A DNA stretch of 64,000 nt from Paracoccus zhejiangensis (GTDB lineage: Bacteria > Pseudomonadota > Alphaproteobacteria > Rhodobacterales > Rhodobacteraceae): NCBI RefSeq assembly GCF_002847445.1, contig NZ_CP025430.1, positions 496,001-560,000 of the forward strand, given 5' to 3'. The translations under genes and the position numbers were made by a program. Below, piece after piece: positions 45,662 to 57,073 of the stretch. The notes below the pieces were generated by a model, which worked only from the letters and a program-made list of their open reading frames with translations, was not told the DNA's origin and did not search any database. The first letter of the stretch is position 1. Every line of letters begins with the position of its first letter.

Positions 45662-46876
45662 ATGGCCGAGATTCTGGTTCTGGGTGCAGGGATGGTGGGG
45701 GTCAGCACGGCGCTGGCCTTGCAGGCGCGCGGGCATGAGGTGGTCATGATCGACCGCACCGCGCCGGGCCGCGAGACCAGCTATGGCAATGCCGGGCTGA
45801 TCCAGACCGAAGCGGTGGAGCCCTATGCCATGCCGCTGGCGCCGGGTGCGCTGCTGCAGATCGCCATGGGTCGCGGCTATGACGTGAAATGGAACGTCTC
45901 GGGTCTGTTGTCGCAGGCGCAGGCGGTGCTGACCTATGCCCGGAACTCGCTGCCGGCGGCGCATAAACGCGCCTCGCAGACCTGGGGCAAGCTGATCCGG
46001 CAATCGACCGAGCGGCACGGCCCGCTGATCGCCGCTGCCGGTGCCGACAATATCATCCGCCGCGACGGCTATATCGAGATCCACCGCACCCCTGCCAAGA
46101 TGGACAAGGCGCGCAAGGTGGCCGAGCGCTTCCTGACCGAGTTCGGGGTCGAGGCGACGCTGATGGATGGCAAGCAACTGGCCCGGCTGGAACCTTCGAT
46201 CAAGATCGAGGTTGAGGGCGCAACCCATTGGTCTGACAGCTGGAACTGTGCCGATCCCGGCGGGTTGGTGGCGGCCTATGCGACGCTGTTCCAGAAGCGC
46301 GGCGGTCGTGTCGTGGTCGGCGATGCGGGCGATCTGCACCGCGCCGGCAAGGGCTGGAAGGCCGACGAGGCCGAAGGTGAACATGCCGTCATCGCGCTGG
46401 GGCCGTGGTCACCGATGCTGCTGGCGCGCTATGCACTGAAGGTGCCGATGGTCTACAAGCGCGGCTATCACAAGCATTACCACATGGAGACGCCGCCCAA
46501 TCACCCGATCGCCGATTTCGGCAATTCGGTGGTGCTGTCGCCCATGCGCCGGGGCTTGCGCATCGCCACCGCCGCCGAGCTGACCCCGCATCCGCGCCTG
46601 TCGCCGCCGCAGCTCAAGCATGGCGAGAAGGCCGCGCAGGAGCTGTTCCATATCGGCGCCCCGGTTGAGGCCGAACCCTGGACCGGCCGCCGCCCCTGCA
46701 TGCCCGACATGCTGCCGGTGGTTGGCCGGGTGCCCGATCACGAGAACCTCTGGGCCCATTTCGGCCATGGCCACCAGGGCTTTACCTTGGGCCCGGTTAC
46801 CGCCGAGATCCTCGCCGACGAGATGGATGGCGGGCAGGGCTGGGCGGAACTGCAGCCGATGCGGTTGAAGCGGTAA
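45662..46876 (+). CDS. FAD-dependent oxidoreductase, DadA-like (paralogue 2)
   Basis: The protein has 404 residues from ATG 45662, five bases after GGAGG. FAD motif GAGMVGVSTALALQARGHEV (about 7-26), ETSYGNAGLIQTEAVEPYAMP, and GRRPCMPDMLPVVGRVPDHENL near the end closely match the gene at 42616. Both keep the aromatic and arginine residues around the FAD site. It has its own promoter after the cobO terminator. Likely substrates are D-amino acids or similar amines; not decided by sequence. Confidence 0.9.
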   Translation: MAEILVLGAGMVGVSTALALQARGHEVVMIDRTAPGRETSYGNAGLIQTEAVEPYAMPLAPGALLQIAMGRGYDVKWNVSGLLSQAQAVLTYARNSLPAAHKRASQTWGKLIRQSTERHGPLIAAAGADNIIRRDGYIEIHRTPAKMDKARKVAERFLTEFGVEATLMDGKQLARLEPSIKIEVEGATHWSDSWNCADPGGLVAAYATLFQKRGGRVVVGDAGDLHRAGKGWKADEAEGEHAVIALGPWSPMLLARYALKVPMVYKRGYHKHYHMETPPNHPIADFGNSVVLSPMRRGLRIATAAELTPHPRLSPPQLKHGEKAAQELFHIGAPVEAEPWTGRRPCMPDMLPVVGRVPDHENLWAHFGHGHQGFTLGPVTAEILADEMDGGQGWAELQPMRLKR

Positions 46877-46914
46877 GGGGCCGTTATTCACGCCTTGGCC
46901 CGTGCGACCAGCAC

Positions 46915-47048
46915 GGGCCGCGCCCGACCCTCCCACCGGGAGGGCGCATTGCGACGCTGCGATCAGCACGGCAGTCGGATGTGGTTTGCACCATAAAGCA
47001 CGGCAAGCGAGCCGCCACGAACGCCCACCCGAGGGCCGGGCGCGGCCC
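46915..47048 (-). repeat. Structured 134-bp palindromic element, copy C (candidate ncRNA)
   Basis: Outer arms 46915-46932 and 47031-47048 (minus strand GGGCCGCGCCCGGCCCTC) form 18 pairs with one G-U. The inner stem is GGGAGGGCGC (46938-46947) with ACGCCCACCC (47021-47030), with one U-U mismatch and one G-U. The bulge is five bases (46933-46937). The core GCACCATAAA is at 46988-46997. The stems differ in sequence from the other copies while the architecture is the same. It occupies the 265-base gap before uvrB. Confidence 0.7.
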
Positions 47049-47141
47049 TCAGCCCTACATTTCCGACACTCCCCCGCCTCCTGACACCTCCTATCAGCAG
47101 CCCGGCTTGACTTTCCGTCCCTCACGCCCACCTTGAACCGC

Positions 47142-49328
<2,187 letters not shown>

Positions 49329-49416
49329 ACCAAGCGCCCGGCTCCTCGGACCAGTTGGCAAGCGCCGCCCGATCGTCCAGAACGGGCGCGTATCGTTATC
49401 AGTCAGGGGTTTCGCA

Positions 49417-49905
49417 ATGGTCTTCGCACTGCTGTCGCTGCTGTTTTCCGGCGCGATCTTCGGCTTCTTCTATGCCTGGGTTTCATCGACCATGTGGGGG
49501 CTGGACGCCGCCGATCCGCAGGTCGCCATTGCCGCCATGCAGGCGATGAATGCCTCGGTCAGGAATGCGGTCTTTGCGCCGGCCTTCTTCGGCACGCCGC
49601 TGGTGCTTCTGGTCACGGCGCTGGCGAGTCGCAGGGCCTCGGGCGCGGCCGCGCTGGCCTTTGCGGCGGCGGCGGTCGTTTACACCCTCGGCGGGCTGAT
49701 CCTGACGCTTGCGGTCAATGTGCCAATGAACGAGGCGCTCGCACAGGTGACCATCCCGCAGGACCGGGCCGAAGCCGCCGCGATCTGGGCCGATTATTCA
49801 CCGCGCTGGCAAGTCTGGAACCAGGTCCGCACGGTTGCCTCGGGGCTCGCGCTGTTGCTCGCCGGCTGGGGCACCTGGCGGCTGGGGCGGGACAGCCGGG
49901 GCTGA
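49417..49905 (+). CDS. DUF1772-like integral membrane protein
   Basis: The protein has 162 residues with four hydrophobic segments (about 5-27, 52-72, 78-100, 135-155). The loop NVPMNEALAQV and WADYSPRWQVWNQVRTVAS match the anthrone oxygenase/DUF1772 pattern (N-x-P-x-N ... W-x-x-x-N-x-x-R). The enzymatic role of most members is unknown. Monocistronic by position. Confidence 0.72.
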   Translation: MVFALLSLLFSGAIFGFFYAWVSSTMWGLDAADPQVAIAAMQAMNASVRNAVFAPAFFGTPLVLLVTALASRRASGAAALAFAAAAVVYTLGGLILTLAVNVPMNEALAQVTIPQDRAEAAAIWADYSPRWQVWNQVRTVASGLALLLAGWGTWRLGRDSRG

Positions 49906-49908
49906 GCC

Positions 49909-50178
49909 TCACCAGCACTCGGTCTTGGCGATCCAGCCCTTGTCATCGACATAGACGTTCAGCCGGTCCGGGTTGTAATCCTCGGTCACTGCCATGCCGG
50001 GCGAGATGATCCGGTGCGACAGACCGGCGGGCAGGGTGACCGCGCCGATATTCTGGCCGACGAGGGACTGGTAACTGTCATCGCAGGCGAGTGCTGCGGC
50101 GGGCGTCCCGGTAGGCGCAGCAGGTTCGCAGGCGGCCAACGTCAGAAGACCAAGGCCGAGGAGGGGAAGGCGGGTCAT
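49909..50178 (-). CDS. I78-family peptidase inhibitor-like lipoprotein (copy 1)
   Basis: The protein has 89 residues with a lipobox (LAAC, Cys17). The mature part has the I78 layout: Cys followed by YQSLVGQNIGAVTLPAGLSHRIISPGMAVTEDYNPDRLNVYVDDKGWIAKTECW, with the conserved VGQ and D-x-x-R-x-N-V segments. I78 inhibitors bind serine proteases such as subtilisin. Tandem with a paralogue at 50258. Confidence 0.75.
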   Translation of the reverse strand: MTRLPLLGLGLLTLAACEPAAPTGTPAAALACDDSYQSLVGQNIGAVTLPAGLSHRIISPGMAVTEDYNPDRLNVYVDDKGWIAKTECW

Positions 50179-50257
50179 GGCGTCTCCATCCTGAAGGCGT
50201 CGCGGGCGCCCAGCATATCCGCCGCGCCCGCGATCCCGAAATCACCGCTGCGTGCGG

Positions 50258-50572
50258 TCAGCCACAGGCGACCTTCACCAGCTTGCCGGTCCGGTCATAC
50301 TCGAAATTGATCCGGCCCGAGGCGTGATCCATCGTGATCGGATCGCCGGTCCGGTAGTGGCGGATGACGGTGCCGGCGGGCAGGCTGATCTGCGGCGATT
50401 GCTGGCCCACATATTGCTGATAGGTGGTCGCGCCGCAGGTGTCGCCGGGGGCGTCGGCCTCGGTCACCGGGGTCTCCTCGATGATCGGGACGATCACCTG
50501 GGTCGGCGGCGGGGCGCAGGCGGCCAGTGCAAGCGGCAGGACGGCAAGGCCAAGGGGCTTGAGGATGTTCAT
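50258..50572 (-). CDS. I78-family peptidase inhibitor-like lipoprotein (copy 2)
   Basis: The protein has 104 residues from ATG 50572 after GGGAGAG. Lipobox LAAC (Cys19) is followed by a short linker and [37 protein letters not shown] and KLVKVACG. The VGQ core and the R-x-N-x-x-Y-D segment mark the I78 fold. A longer upstream frame is antisense to the NDUFS4-type gene and is not real. It and copy 1 are a local duplication, 79 bases apart. Confidence 0.75.
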   Translation of the reverse strand: MNILKPLGLAVLPLALAACAPPPTQVIVPIIEETPVTEADAPGDTCGATTYQQYVGQQSPQISLPAGTVIRHYRTGDPITMDHASGRINFEYDRTGKLVKVACG

Positions 50573-50710
50573 GTTTCTCTCCCTGAAATCTTGTGCAGGC
50601 GGAACGCCAAGATGCCCGGCATTGTTCCCGGTCCTGCGACGATCCGGCCCTTGATCCGGGCGCGTGCATTGGCGATAAGACGGCAAGACCGCTCTGGAAG
50701 GAACCAGCCC

Positions 50711-51022
50711 ATGCGCGCCCGCATCTATCAGCCTGCCCGCAACGCCATGCAGTCGGGCCTTGCCCAGACCCAGGGCTGGGTGCTGGAATTTCCGCCCGCC
50801 GACGCGCGCGAGATCGACCCGCTGATGGGCTGGACCAGCAGCGACGACACCCAAAGCCAGGTGCGCCTGCGCTTCGAGACCCGCAAGCAGGCCGAGGAAT
50901 ATGCCCGCGCCAACAAGATCGAGGTCACGGTCGTGGATCCGCACAGCCGCGCCGCCAATGTCCGTCCGCGCGGTTATGGCGAGAATTTCGCCACCGACCG
51001 CCGTTCGCCATGGACGCATTGA
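50711..51022 (+). CDS. ETC complex I accessory subunit, NDUFS4 type
   Basis: The 103-residue protein has the NDUFS4 pattern: [27 protein letters not shown], then [30 protein letters not shown], and a C-terminal [19 protein letters not shown]. In mitochondria and alphaproteobacteria this subunit stabilises the NADH-dehydrogenase module of complex I. It lies apart from nuo genes. It overlaps the GNAT gene by 13 bases. Confidence 0.9.
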   Translation: MRARIYQPARNAMQSGLAQTQGWVLEFPPADAREIDPLMGWTSSDDTQSQVRLRFETRKQAEEYARANKIEVTVVDPHSRAANVRPRGYGENFATDRRSPWTH

Positions 51023-51477
51023 CGATCACGCGCGACAGCCCGCTGGCGGCTGATCTCGCGCTGCTGTTCGAACGCCACACCGTCGAGATGGTGCATGGCG
51101 ACACGCCACCCGAATCGATCCACATGATGCCGCGCGCCGATCTGGACCGGCCTGATATTGCTTTCTTCGTGCTGCGCGACCAGACCGGCCCGCTGGCCAT
51201 GGGTGCTGTGAAGACCATCGCGCCGGGCCATGGCGAGGTGAAATCCATGCATGTGCTCAGCGAGGCACGGGGCCGCGGCCTGTCGCGCCGGCTTCTGGAC
51301 CACATGCTTGCCGCGTCGCGCGCGGATGGTCTCGCCCGGCTCTCGCTCGAGACCGGATCGCAGGACAGTTTCGCCTCGGCCCGTGGCCTCTATGCCCGTG
51401 CTGGTTTTTCCGAATGCGCGCCCTTCGGCAGCTATCGCCCTGACCCCAACAGCGTCTTCATGACGCGGGAATTGTGA
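51010..51477 (+). CDS. GNAT-family N-acetyltransferase
   Basis: The protein has 155 residues from ATG 51010. Acetyl-CoA motif A reads [24 protein letters not shown] (about 79-102), with the R/Q-x-x-G-x-G/A-like RGRGLS, and motif [17 protein letters not shown]. It starts inside the last codons of the NDUFS4-type gene, so the two are translationally coupled. The acceptor substrate is unknown. Confidence 0.87.
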   Translation: MDALTITRDSPLAADLALLFERHTVEMVHGDTPPESIHMMPRADLDRPDIAFFVLRDQTGPLAMGAVKTIAPGHGEVKSMHVLSEARGRGLSRRLLDHMLAASRADGLARLSLETGSQDSFASARGLYARAGFSECAPFGSYRPDPNSVFMTREL

Positions 51478-51485
51478 GTTAAACC

Positions 51486-51839
51486 ATGTATCTACGCTTT
51501 GCCGCCGGGCTTCTCGCCCTTGCCGCGCCTGCCTGCGCCATGACCCCGCAAGGCCAGACGCCGGAACAGGTGCCGGTCACCTATCGCTGCGCCGGTGACG
51601 TGACCGTGCCGGTGATCTTCGTCAATCCGCCCGATTCCGACACCGGCTATGCGACCGCTGTCATCGAGGGAAAGCTGATGGTCCTGCCGCTGGCCGTCTC
51701 GGCCTCGGGCGCGCGCTATCGCAGCGACACGCCGGCGCCGGGCTACCAGATCTGGACCAAGGGCGACGACGCCATGATCACCAAGGGCCCCGAGGATGCG
51801 GATGCGCCCGTGGCCGAGGATTGCACCGCCGCCAAGTGA
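51486..51839 (+). CDS. MliC-like lysozyme inhibitor
   Basis: The 117-residue exported protein has a signal peptide (about 1-20, ending APACAM). The mature domain matches the MliC/PliC barrel: VTYRCAGDVTVPVIFVN, DTGYATAVIEGKLMVLPLAVSASGARY, YQIWTKGDDAMI. The inhibitory loops of C-type lysozyme inhibitors lie in such segments. With the two I78 genes it makes three envelope inhibitors in 2 kb. It follows the GNAT gene by eight bases. Confidence 0.72.
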   Translation: MYLRFAAGLLALAAPACAMTPQGQTPEQVPVTYRCAGDVTVPVIFVNPPDSDTGYATAVIEGKLMVLPLAVSASGARYRSDTPAPGYQIWTKGDDAMITKGPEDADAPVAEDCTAAK

Positions 51840-51886
51840 GGCGGTGCTTGCACCCGGACGCCCGATCACGCAGAAAGCCGCCACGC

Positions 51887-51963
51887 GGTCCCGTAGCTCA
51901 ACTGGATAGAGCGGCCGACTTCTAATCGGCAGGTTGAGGGTTCGAGCCCTTCCGGGATCGCCA
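51887..51963 (+). tRNA. tRNA-Arg (anticodon TCT)
   Basis: A complete cloverleaf of 77 bases: acceptor GGTCCCG pairs with CGGGATC, D stem GCTC/GAGC, anticodon stem GCCGA/TCGGC around the loop CTTCTAA (anticodon TCT, reading AGA), T arm GAGGG/CCTTC with TTCGAGC, and encoded CCA at the 3' end (51961-51963). Confidence 0.97.
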
Positions 51964-52023
51964 ATCGGGTTGCTGCGGAATAATCTCTCTTGCGATCACC
52001 CTGACCGCAGGAGAGGTTCCGAG

Positions 52024-52419
52024 ATGGCCCTGAAATTCAAACCCAAGACCTATGGCCCGGTTCACGTCCATTTCGACGGCGAGGGCGGCGTGAGTTTTGC
52101 CGAGGGCGAGACGGGCGAGCGCCATGCCCATCCGCCGCATTCGACGCCGGTGGTCACGCTGCTCGCCTCGCTCGGCCATTGCCTCGTCGAATCCCTGCGC
52201 ATCGTCGCCCGCGGCAAGGGGCTGACGCCCGGGGCCTTCACCATCACCGTGATCGGCGAACGGGCGCTCGATCTGCCGGGCAGGCTGGGCAGCATCCGCT
52301 ATGCCGTCGAGGGTTGGCCGATGGACCAGCCGGGTGGTGCCGATCTCGTCGCCGATGCCAAGGCGATCTGCACCATCAGCAACAGCCTCGGGCCGGTGAC
52401 GATCTCGGCGGGCCTCTAA
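52024..52419 (+). CDS. OsmC-family protein
   Basis: The protein has 131 residues from ATG 52024. The OsmC/Ohr-like fold is suggested by VTLLASLGHCLVESLRIVARGKG (about 44-66), with a resolving-type Cys in GHCLVE, and a second Cys in AKAICTISNSLGPV. Members detoxify peroxides or act as thiol-dependent small enzymes. Two conserved cysteines are kept. It lies just after the tRNA. Confidence 0.8.
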   Translation: MALKFKPKTYGPVHVHFDGEGGVSFAEGETGERHAHPPHSTPVVTLLASLGHCLVESLRIVARGKGLTPGAFTITVIGERALDLPGRLGSIRYAVEGWPMDQPGGADLVADAKAICTISNSLGPVTISAGL

Positions 52420-52530
52420 CGGGCAAGGCTTCGCTGCGATGGCGCCTAAGCGTCACCCCCGCCGCAACTCCGTGTTGCCGCCCCGGCGCTGGCTGATTAT
52501 CACGGACTTCCGACAGATGGAGAGCCCACC

Positions 52531-54840
52531 GTGACCCAGACCGCCGCCCATATCGCCCGCGTCATCGCGCAAGAGATCGCCGCCAGCCCGGCGCAGGTTG
52601 CCGCGGCGGCGACGCTCTTGGACGAGGGGGCGACCGTGCCCTTCGTCGCGCGCTATCGCAAGGAGGTGACCGGCGGGCTGGATGACACGCAGCTGCGGAC
52701 GCTGGCCGAGCGGCTGGCCTACCTGCGCGAGCTCGAGGCGCGGCGCGAGGCGATCCTGAAATCCATTCGCGAGCAGGGCAAGCTGACCGATGACCTGACG
52801 CGCGCCATCGCCCAGGCCGAGACCAAGGCGGGTCTGGAAGATATCTACCTGCCGTTCAAGCCCAAGCGCCGCACCAAGGCGATGATCGCGCGCGAGAACG
52901 GTCTGGAGCCGCTGCTGCGCGCCATCATGGACCAGCGGGCAGTGGCACCGGAAACCCATGCCGAAGCCTACCTGACCGAGGCCGTGCCGACGGTAAAGGA
53001 CGCGCTGACCGGCGCGCGGGACATCCTGACCGAGGAGCTGTCGGAACGTGCGGACCTGCTGGGCAAGCTGCGCGATTTCATGCGGCGCGAGGCTTTCGTC
53101 GTCTCGAAGGTGATCGAGGGCAAGGAGGCCGCGGGGGCCAAGTTCGCCGATTACTTCGACCAGCGCGAGAAATGGGCCGACATCCCCTCGCACCGGGCGC
53201 TGGCCATCCTGCGCGCGGCCAAGGAAGAGATCGTCACCATCGAGGTCGCCCCGGAGGCCGAGACCGGCGTGCCGCAGGCCATCGCCATGATCGCGGCCTC
53301 GCTTGGCACCGCCGGCGATACGCCCGGCGATCGCTGGCTGCGCGCGGCGGCGGACTGGGCCTGGCGGGTCAAGTTCTCGCTGACGCTTTACATCGACCTT
53401 TTGGGCGAATTGCGCCAGCGCGCGCACGAGGCGGCGATCACCGTCTTTTCGCGCAATCTCAAGGACCTGCTGCTGGCGGCGCCGGCCGGTGCCAAGGCGA
53501 CGCTGGGGCTGGACCCCGGCATCCGGACCGGGGTGAAATGCGCGGTGGTGGACAAGACCGGCAAGCTGCTGGAAACCGCGACGATCTATCCCTTCCAGCC
53601 GCGCATGGATGTTCGCGGGGCCGAGGCCACGCTGATCCAGCTGATCGCGAAGCATGGCGTCGAACTGGTCGCCATCGGCAATGGCACCGCCAGCCGCGAG
53701 ACCGAGAAGCTGGTCGGCGACACGCTGCGGCTCTTGCCGCAGGGGGTGAAGGCACCGACGCGGGTGGTGGTGTCCGAAGCCGGGGCCTCGGTCTATTCCG
53801 CCTCGGAACTGGCAGCCAGGGAATTCCCGGGTCTCGACGTCTCGCTGCGCGGTGCAGTCTCGATTGCCCGGCGCTTGCAGGACCCCCTGGCGGAACTGGT
53901 GAAGATCACCCCGCAATCGATCGGCGTCGGGCAATACCAGCATGACGTGGACCAGCGCAGCCTGTCGCGCGCGCTGGACGCGGTGGTCGAGGATGCGGTG
54001 AACGCGGTGGGCGTGGATCTAAACACCGCCTCGGCCCCGCTTCTGGCGCAGGTCGCGGGTCTGGGGCCGTCGCTGGCGGAGTCGATCGTGCTTTACCGCG
54101 AGGAACATGGCTCCTTCCCCTCGCGCAAGACGCTCTTGAAGGTCTCGGGCCTTGGTCCCAAGGCCTTCGAGCAATGCGCGGGCTTCCTGCGCATCCGCGA
54201 CGGGGCCGAGCCGCTGGACGCATCGTCCGTCCATCCCGAGGCCTACGAGGTCGCGCGCCGGATCGTCTCGGCCTGTGGCCGGGACCTGCGACAGATCGTC
54301 GGCACGGCGGGGGCGCTGAACGCGCTCCGCGCCGAGGATTTCGTCACCGGAAGCTTCGGCCTGCCCACGGTGCGCGACATTTTCCGCGAGCTGGAAAAGC
54401 CCGGTCGCGACCCTCGGCCCGAGTTCAAGACGGCGAAGTTCTCGGAGGGCGTCGAGGAGATCAAGGACCTGAAACCCGGGATGCGGCTGGAAGGCACCGT
54501 CACCAATGTCGCGGCCTTCGGTGCCTTCGTTGATATCGGCGTGCATCAGGACGGGCTGGTGCATGTCAGCCAGCTGGCCGACCGTTTCGTCAAGGACCCC
54601 CATGAGGTGGTCAAGGCGGGCGATGTCGTGCAGGTCCGCGTGACCGAGGTCGACATTGCCCGCAAGCGTATCGGGTTGACCATGCGCAAGGATGGCGGCG
54701 CCTCGCAGGAGAAGCCCGCCGACCGGGGGCAGCCATCGCGGCAGGGCGGCAAGCCCAAGGGTGCGGCACCGAAAGGCACGAAACCGGATGCCCCCGGTGG
54801 GCTCGGCGCGGCGCTGCTCGAGGCGATGAAGAAGCGGTGA
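52531..54840 (+). CDS. tex: Tex-family S1 RNA-binding protein
   Basis: This 769-residue protein starts at GTG 52531. Order: Tex N-terminal helical domain, YqgF-like nuclease fold ([20 protein letters not shown] near 329), helix-hairpin-helix segments ([23 protein letters not shown] near 498) and an S1 domain ([35 protein letters not shown] near 650). Tex proteins bind nucleic acid and influence transcription and RNA decay. A Lys/Pro-rich tail ends the protein. Confidence 0.95.
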   Translation: MTQTAAHIARVIAQEIAASPAQVAAAATLLDEGATVPFVARYRKEVTGGLDDTQLRTLAERLAYLRELEARREAILKSIREQGKLTDDLTRAIAQAETKAGLEDIYLPFKPKRRTKAMIARENGLEPLLRAIMDQRAVAPETHAEAYLTEAVPTVKDALTGARDILTEELSERADLLGKLRDFMRREAFVVSKVIEGKEAAGAKFADYFDQREKWADIPSHRALAILRAAKEEIVTIEVAPEAETGVPQAIAMIAASLGTAGDTPGDRWLRAAADWAWRVKFSLTLYIDLLGELRQRAHEAAITVFSRNLKDLLLAAPAGAKATLGLDPGIRTGVKCAVVDKTGKLLETATIYPFQPRMDVRGAEATLIQLIAKHGVELVAIGNGTASRETEKLVGDTLRLLPQGVKAPTRVVVSEAGASVYSASELAAREFPGLDVSLRGAVSIARRLQDPLAELVKITPQSIGVGQYQHDVDQRSLSRALDAVVEDAVNAVGVDLNTASAPLLAQVAGLGPSLAESIVLYREEHGSFPSRKTLLKVSGLGPKAFEQCAGFLRIRDGAEPLDASSVHPEAYEVARRIVSACGRDLRQIVGTAGALNALRAEDFVTGSFGLPTVRDIFRELEKPGRDPRPEFKTAKFSEGVEEIKDLKPGMRLEGTVTNVAAFGAFVDIGVHQDGLVHVSQLADRFVKDPHEVVKAGDVVQVRVTEVDIARKRIGLTMRKDGGASQEKPADRGQPSRQGGKPKGAAPKGTKPDAPGGLGAALLEAMKKR

Positions 54841-55427
54841 CCGGGTCCGGCGCGATGGAAGGCACAGCCCACCCGCCGAAGCGCACCGGCCTGCTGCTCG
54901 CCGCCGGCGCTTCGCGCCGCTTTGGCCCCGAGGACAAGCTACTGGCCCCCTTCGCGGGTCGGCCGCTTCTGTCCCATGCTGCCGCAGCCATGCGCGCGGC
55001 GGCGCTGGACCGCCGCATCGCCGTGGTCAGTTCCGCCGAAACCGCCGCGCTTCTGGACGGGTTCGAGGTCATCCGCATCGCGCAGGGCGAACAATCCGAC
55101 AGCCTGCGCGCGGGCATTGCCGCCGCAGGGACGCCCGACCGCCTGCTGATCGCGCTTGGCGACATGCCGCTGGTCAGCGCCGAACTGCTGGATCGTGTCA
55201 TCGCCGCCTGCACCGACGACCATGCATCGGCCGGCCGCGAGGCGAATGGCCCGCCCATGCCGCCCGCCTGCTTTCCCGCAAGCTGGCTGCCGCGCCTTGC
55301 CGAGTTGACGGGCGACCAAGGGGCAGGGCGCCTCTTGCGCGACTTGCCCGCAGGCCAGATCATCGATGCGTCAGGACAACTCCCCGACATCGACACGCCC
55401 GAGGCGCTGCGCAAGCTGTCCCGGTAA
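54837..55427 (+). CDS. MobA/MocA-like nucleotidyltransferase
   Basis: The protein has about 190-196 residues (GTG 54837, overlapping the tex stop, or ATG 54855). The nucleotide-binding start [27 protein letters not shown] and the metal-site [12 protein letters not shown] define the NTP_transferase_3 group that makes molybdopterin cytosine or guanine dinucleotide. [26 protein letters not shown] is also typical of the molybdenum cofactor type. No molybdoenzyme gene is adjacent. Translationally coupled to tex. Confidence 0.85.
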   Translation: MTGSGAMEGTAHPPKRTGLLLAAGASRRFGPEDKLLAPFAGRPLLSHAAAAMRAAALDRRIAVVSSAETAALLDGFEVIRIAQGEQSDSLRAGIAAAGTPDRLLIALGDMPLVSAELLDRVIAACTDDHASAGREANGPPMPPACFPASWLPRLAELTGDQGAGRLLRDLPAGQIIDASGQLPDIDTPEALRKLSR

Positions 55428-55432
55428 ACCAC

Positions 55433-55476
55433 ATTCACCTGGTCCATATATCCCGGGGCCCGGGGCAGCGCCCCGG
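55433..55476 (-). repeat. Hairpin plus GGATAT-box element, copy 4
   Basis: On the minus strand CCGGGGC-GCT-GCCCCGG (55476-55460) is followed by GGGATATATGGACCAGGTGAA. It lies 15 bases past the aminotransferase stop, in the sense direction of that gene, and matches the layout of copies at 6147, 11556 and 26554. Confidence 0.5.
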
Positions 55477-55490
55477 TCCGACGGCGGCAA

Positions 55491-56861
55491 TTACCCCAAC
55501 ACTTCCGCAATCGCCTCGCTCGTGACCTCGACGATCTGATCCGCCTCCTCCCGCGTCAGGCACAAGGGGGGCGCAAAGCCCAGGACGTCGCCCTGCGGCA
55601 TCGCCCGCGCGATCACCCCGCGCCGCAGCATCGCCGCCACGACCTTGGCACCGATCCCCTGCGCCGGCTCAAAGAACTGCCGCCCTTCGCGGTCGGCCAC
55701 CAGTTCCACCGCACACAGCATCCCCTCGCCGCGCACCTCGCCGACATTCGGATGATCGCCGACCGCCGCACGCATGGCGGCGTTCAGATAGGCCCCGGTC
55801 TCGCCGGCATTCTGCACCAGCCCCAGCTTGTCAATCAGCTTCAGGTTGGCGATCCCCGCCGCCGCACCGATGGGATGGGCGGAATAGGTCCAGCCATGGC
55901 CCAGCACGCCATTCTCATCGGTGCCGCGCGCCAGCACCTCCCACATGCGGTTCCCGACAATGGTCGCCGACAGCGGCGCATAGGCCGAGGTCAGGCCCTT
56001 GGCGCAGGTGATGAGGTCGGGCTTCAGGCCATAGTGATCGCTGCCGAACATCGACCCCAGCCGTCCGAAACCCGTCACCACCTCGTCGGCGATCAGCAGG
56101 ATGTCGTGGCGGTCGAGCACCTTCTGGATCGCCGGCCAGTAACCCGCAGGCGGGGGCACGATGCCGCCGGTGCCCAGAACCGGCTCGCCGATGAAGGCGG
56201 CGATAGTGTCGGCCCCCTCGGCGGCGATCAGCGCCTCCAGCCGCTCGACGCAATGGGCGACGAAATCCGCCTCGCTCATCGTCAGCTCGGGGCGGCGGAA
56301 GTGATAGGGCGCCTCGGTATGAATGACCTGCGCCAGCGGCAGGTCGAATTTCTTGTGGAACAGCTCCAGCCCGGTCAGCGAGCCGGTCATCAGCCCCGAG
56401 CCGTGATAGCCCCGCCAGCGGCTGATGATCTTCTTCTTCGCGGGCCGGCCGAGGATGTTGTTGTAATACCAGATCAGTTTGATGTTGGTCTCGTTGGCAT
56501 CCGAGCCGCCCAAGCCGAAATAGACCCGCGCCATGCCCTCGGGCGCGCGGTCCATGACCATCTTCGCAAGGGTGATGTTCGCCTCGGACCCGTGACCGGC
56601 ATAGGCGTGGTAATAGGCCAGCTCATGCGCCTGTTTCGCTATGGCGTCGGCGATCTCGGTCCGGCCATAGCCGACATTCACGCAATAAAGCCCGGCAAAG
56701 CCATCGAGCAGCCGGTTGCCGTCGCGGTCGGTGATGAAGACGCCCTCGCCGCCCTTGATGATCCGCTGCGGCGCCTCGCCCCGGGCGAATTGCCCCAGCG
56801 CGGTCGAGGGGTGGAAGAAGCTCTCGCGGTCCCATTTCGCCAGTTCGTCATTCGTCAGCAT
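55491..56861 (-). CDS. Class III PLP aminotransferase (omega-amino acid/amine type)
   Basis: The protein has 456 residues. Class III motifs: [16 protein letters not shown] (near 114-129), [13 protein letters not shown] (near 152-164), [23 protein letters not shown] (near 255-277) and the PLP lysine in [15 protein letters not shown] (near 287). Length and sequence match omega-transaminases that use pyruvate as acceptor. Its neighbour, a succinate-semialdehyde-type dehydrogenase on the same strand, would oxidise the aldehyde product. The ribosome site is GAAAGGAAA upstream. Confidence 0.92.
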   Translation of the reverse strand: MLTNDELAKWDRESFFHPSTALGQFARGEAPQRIIKGGEGVFITDRDGNRLLDGFAGLYCVNVGYGRTEIADAIAKQAHELAYYHAYAGHGSEANITLAKMVMDRAPEGMARVYFGLGGSDANETNIKLIWYYNNILGRPAKKKIISRWRGYHGSGLMTGSLTGLELFHKKFDLPLAQVIHTEAPYHFRRPELTMSEADFVAHCVERLEALIAAEGADTIAAFIGEPVLGTGGIVPPPAGYWPAIQKVLDRHDILLIADEVVTGFGRLGSMFGSDHYGLKPDLITCAKGLTSAYAPLSATIVGNRMWEVLARGTDENGVLGHGWTYSAHPIGAAAGIANLKLIDKLGLVQNAGETGAYLNAAMRAAVGDHPNVGEVRGEGMLCAVELVADREGRQFFEPAQGIGAKVVAAMLRRGVIARAMPQGDVLGFAPPLCLTREEADQIVEVTSEAIAEVLG

Positions 56862-56897
56862 GTCGGTTTCCTTTCGGGGTCATCTTGCGCGACCAGA

Positions 56898-57032
56898 GGG
56901 CCAGCGCCTGTCCGTGGGGTGGCGCCGCAACGGATCGTCGGCGCGGTTTATGGTGCAAAGGCCCTCTCTTGCCTGAACTCAGGGACAGCGGCACCCAAGC
57001 GCCAGCCCACCAGGACGGGCAGGCGCTGGTCC
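56898..57032 (+). repeat. Structured 135-bp palindromic element, copy B (candidate ncRNA)
   Basis: Outer arms 56898-56915 and 57015-57032 (plus strand GGGCCAGCGCCTGTCCGT) give 18 pairs with two G-U. The inner stem GGGGTGGCGC (56916-56925) pairs with GCGCCAGCCC (56999-57008) with one mismatch. The bulge is ACCAGG. The core TTTATGGTGC is at 56947-56956, 21 bases after the inner stem as in copies A and D. It lies between the aminotransferase and aldehyde dehydrogenase genes, both on the minus strand. Confidence 0.7.
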
Positions 57033-57073
57033 GGGCGGGCTTCGCCCTTGTTCCCGGGCCGGTGTCGCGTTGC

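Noticed and set aside
47049..47141. SOS (LexA) box before uvrB
   Set aside because: Neither GTTC-N7-GTTC nor its complement is present in the 93 bases between element C and the start codon.
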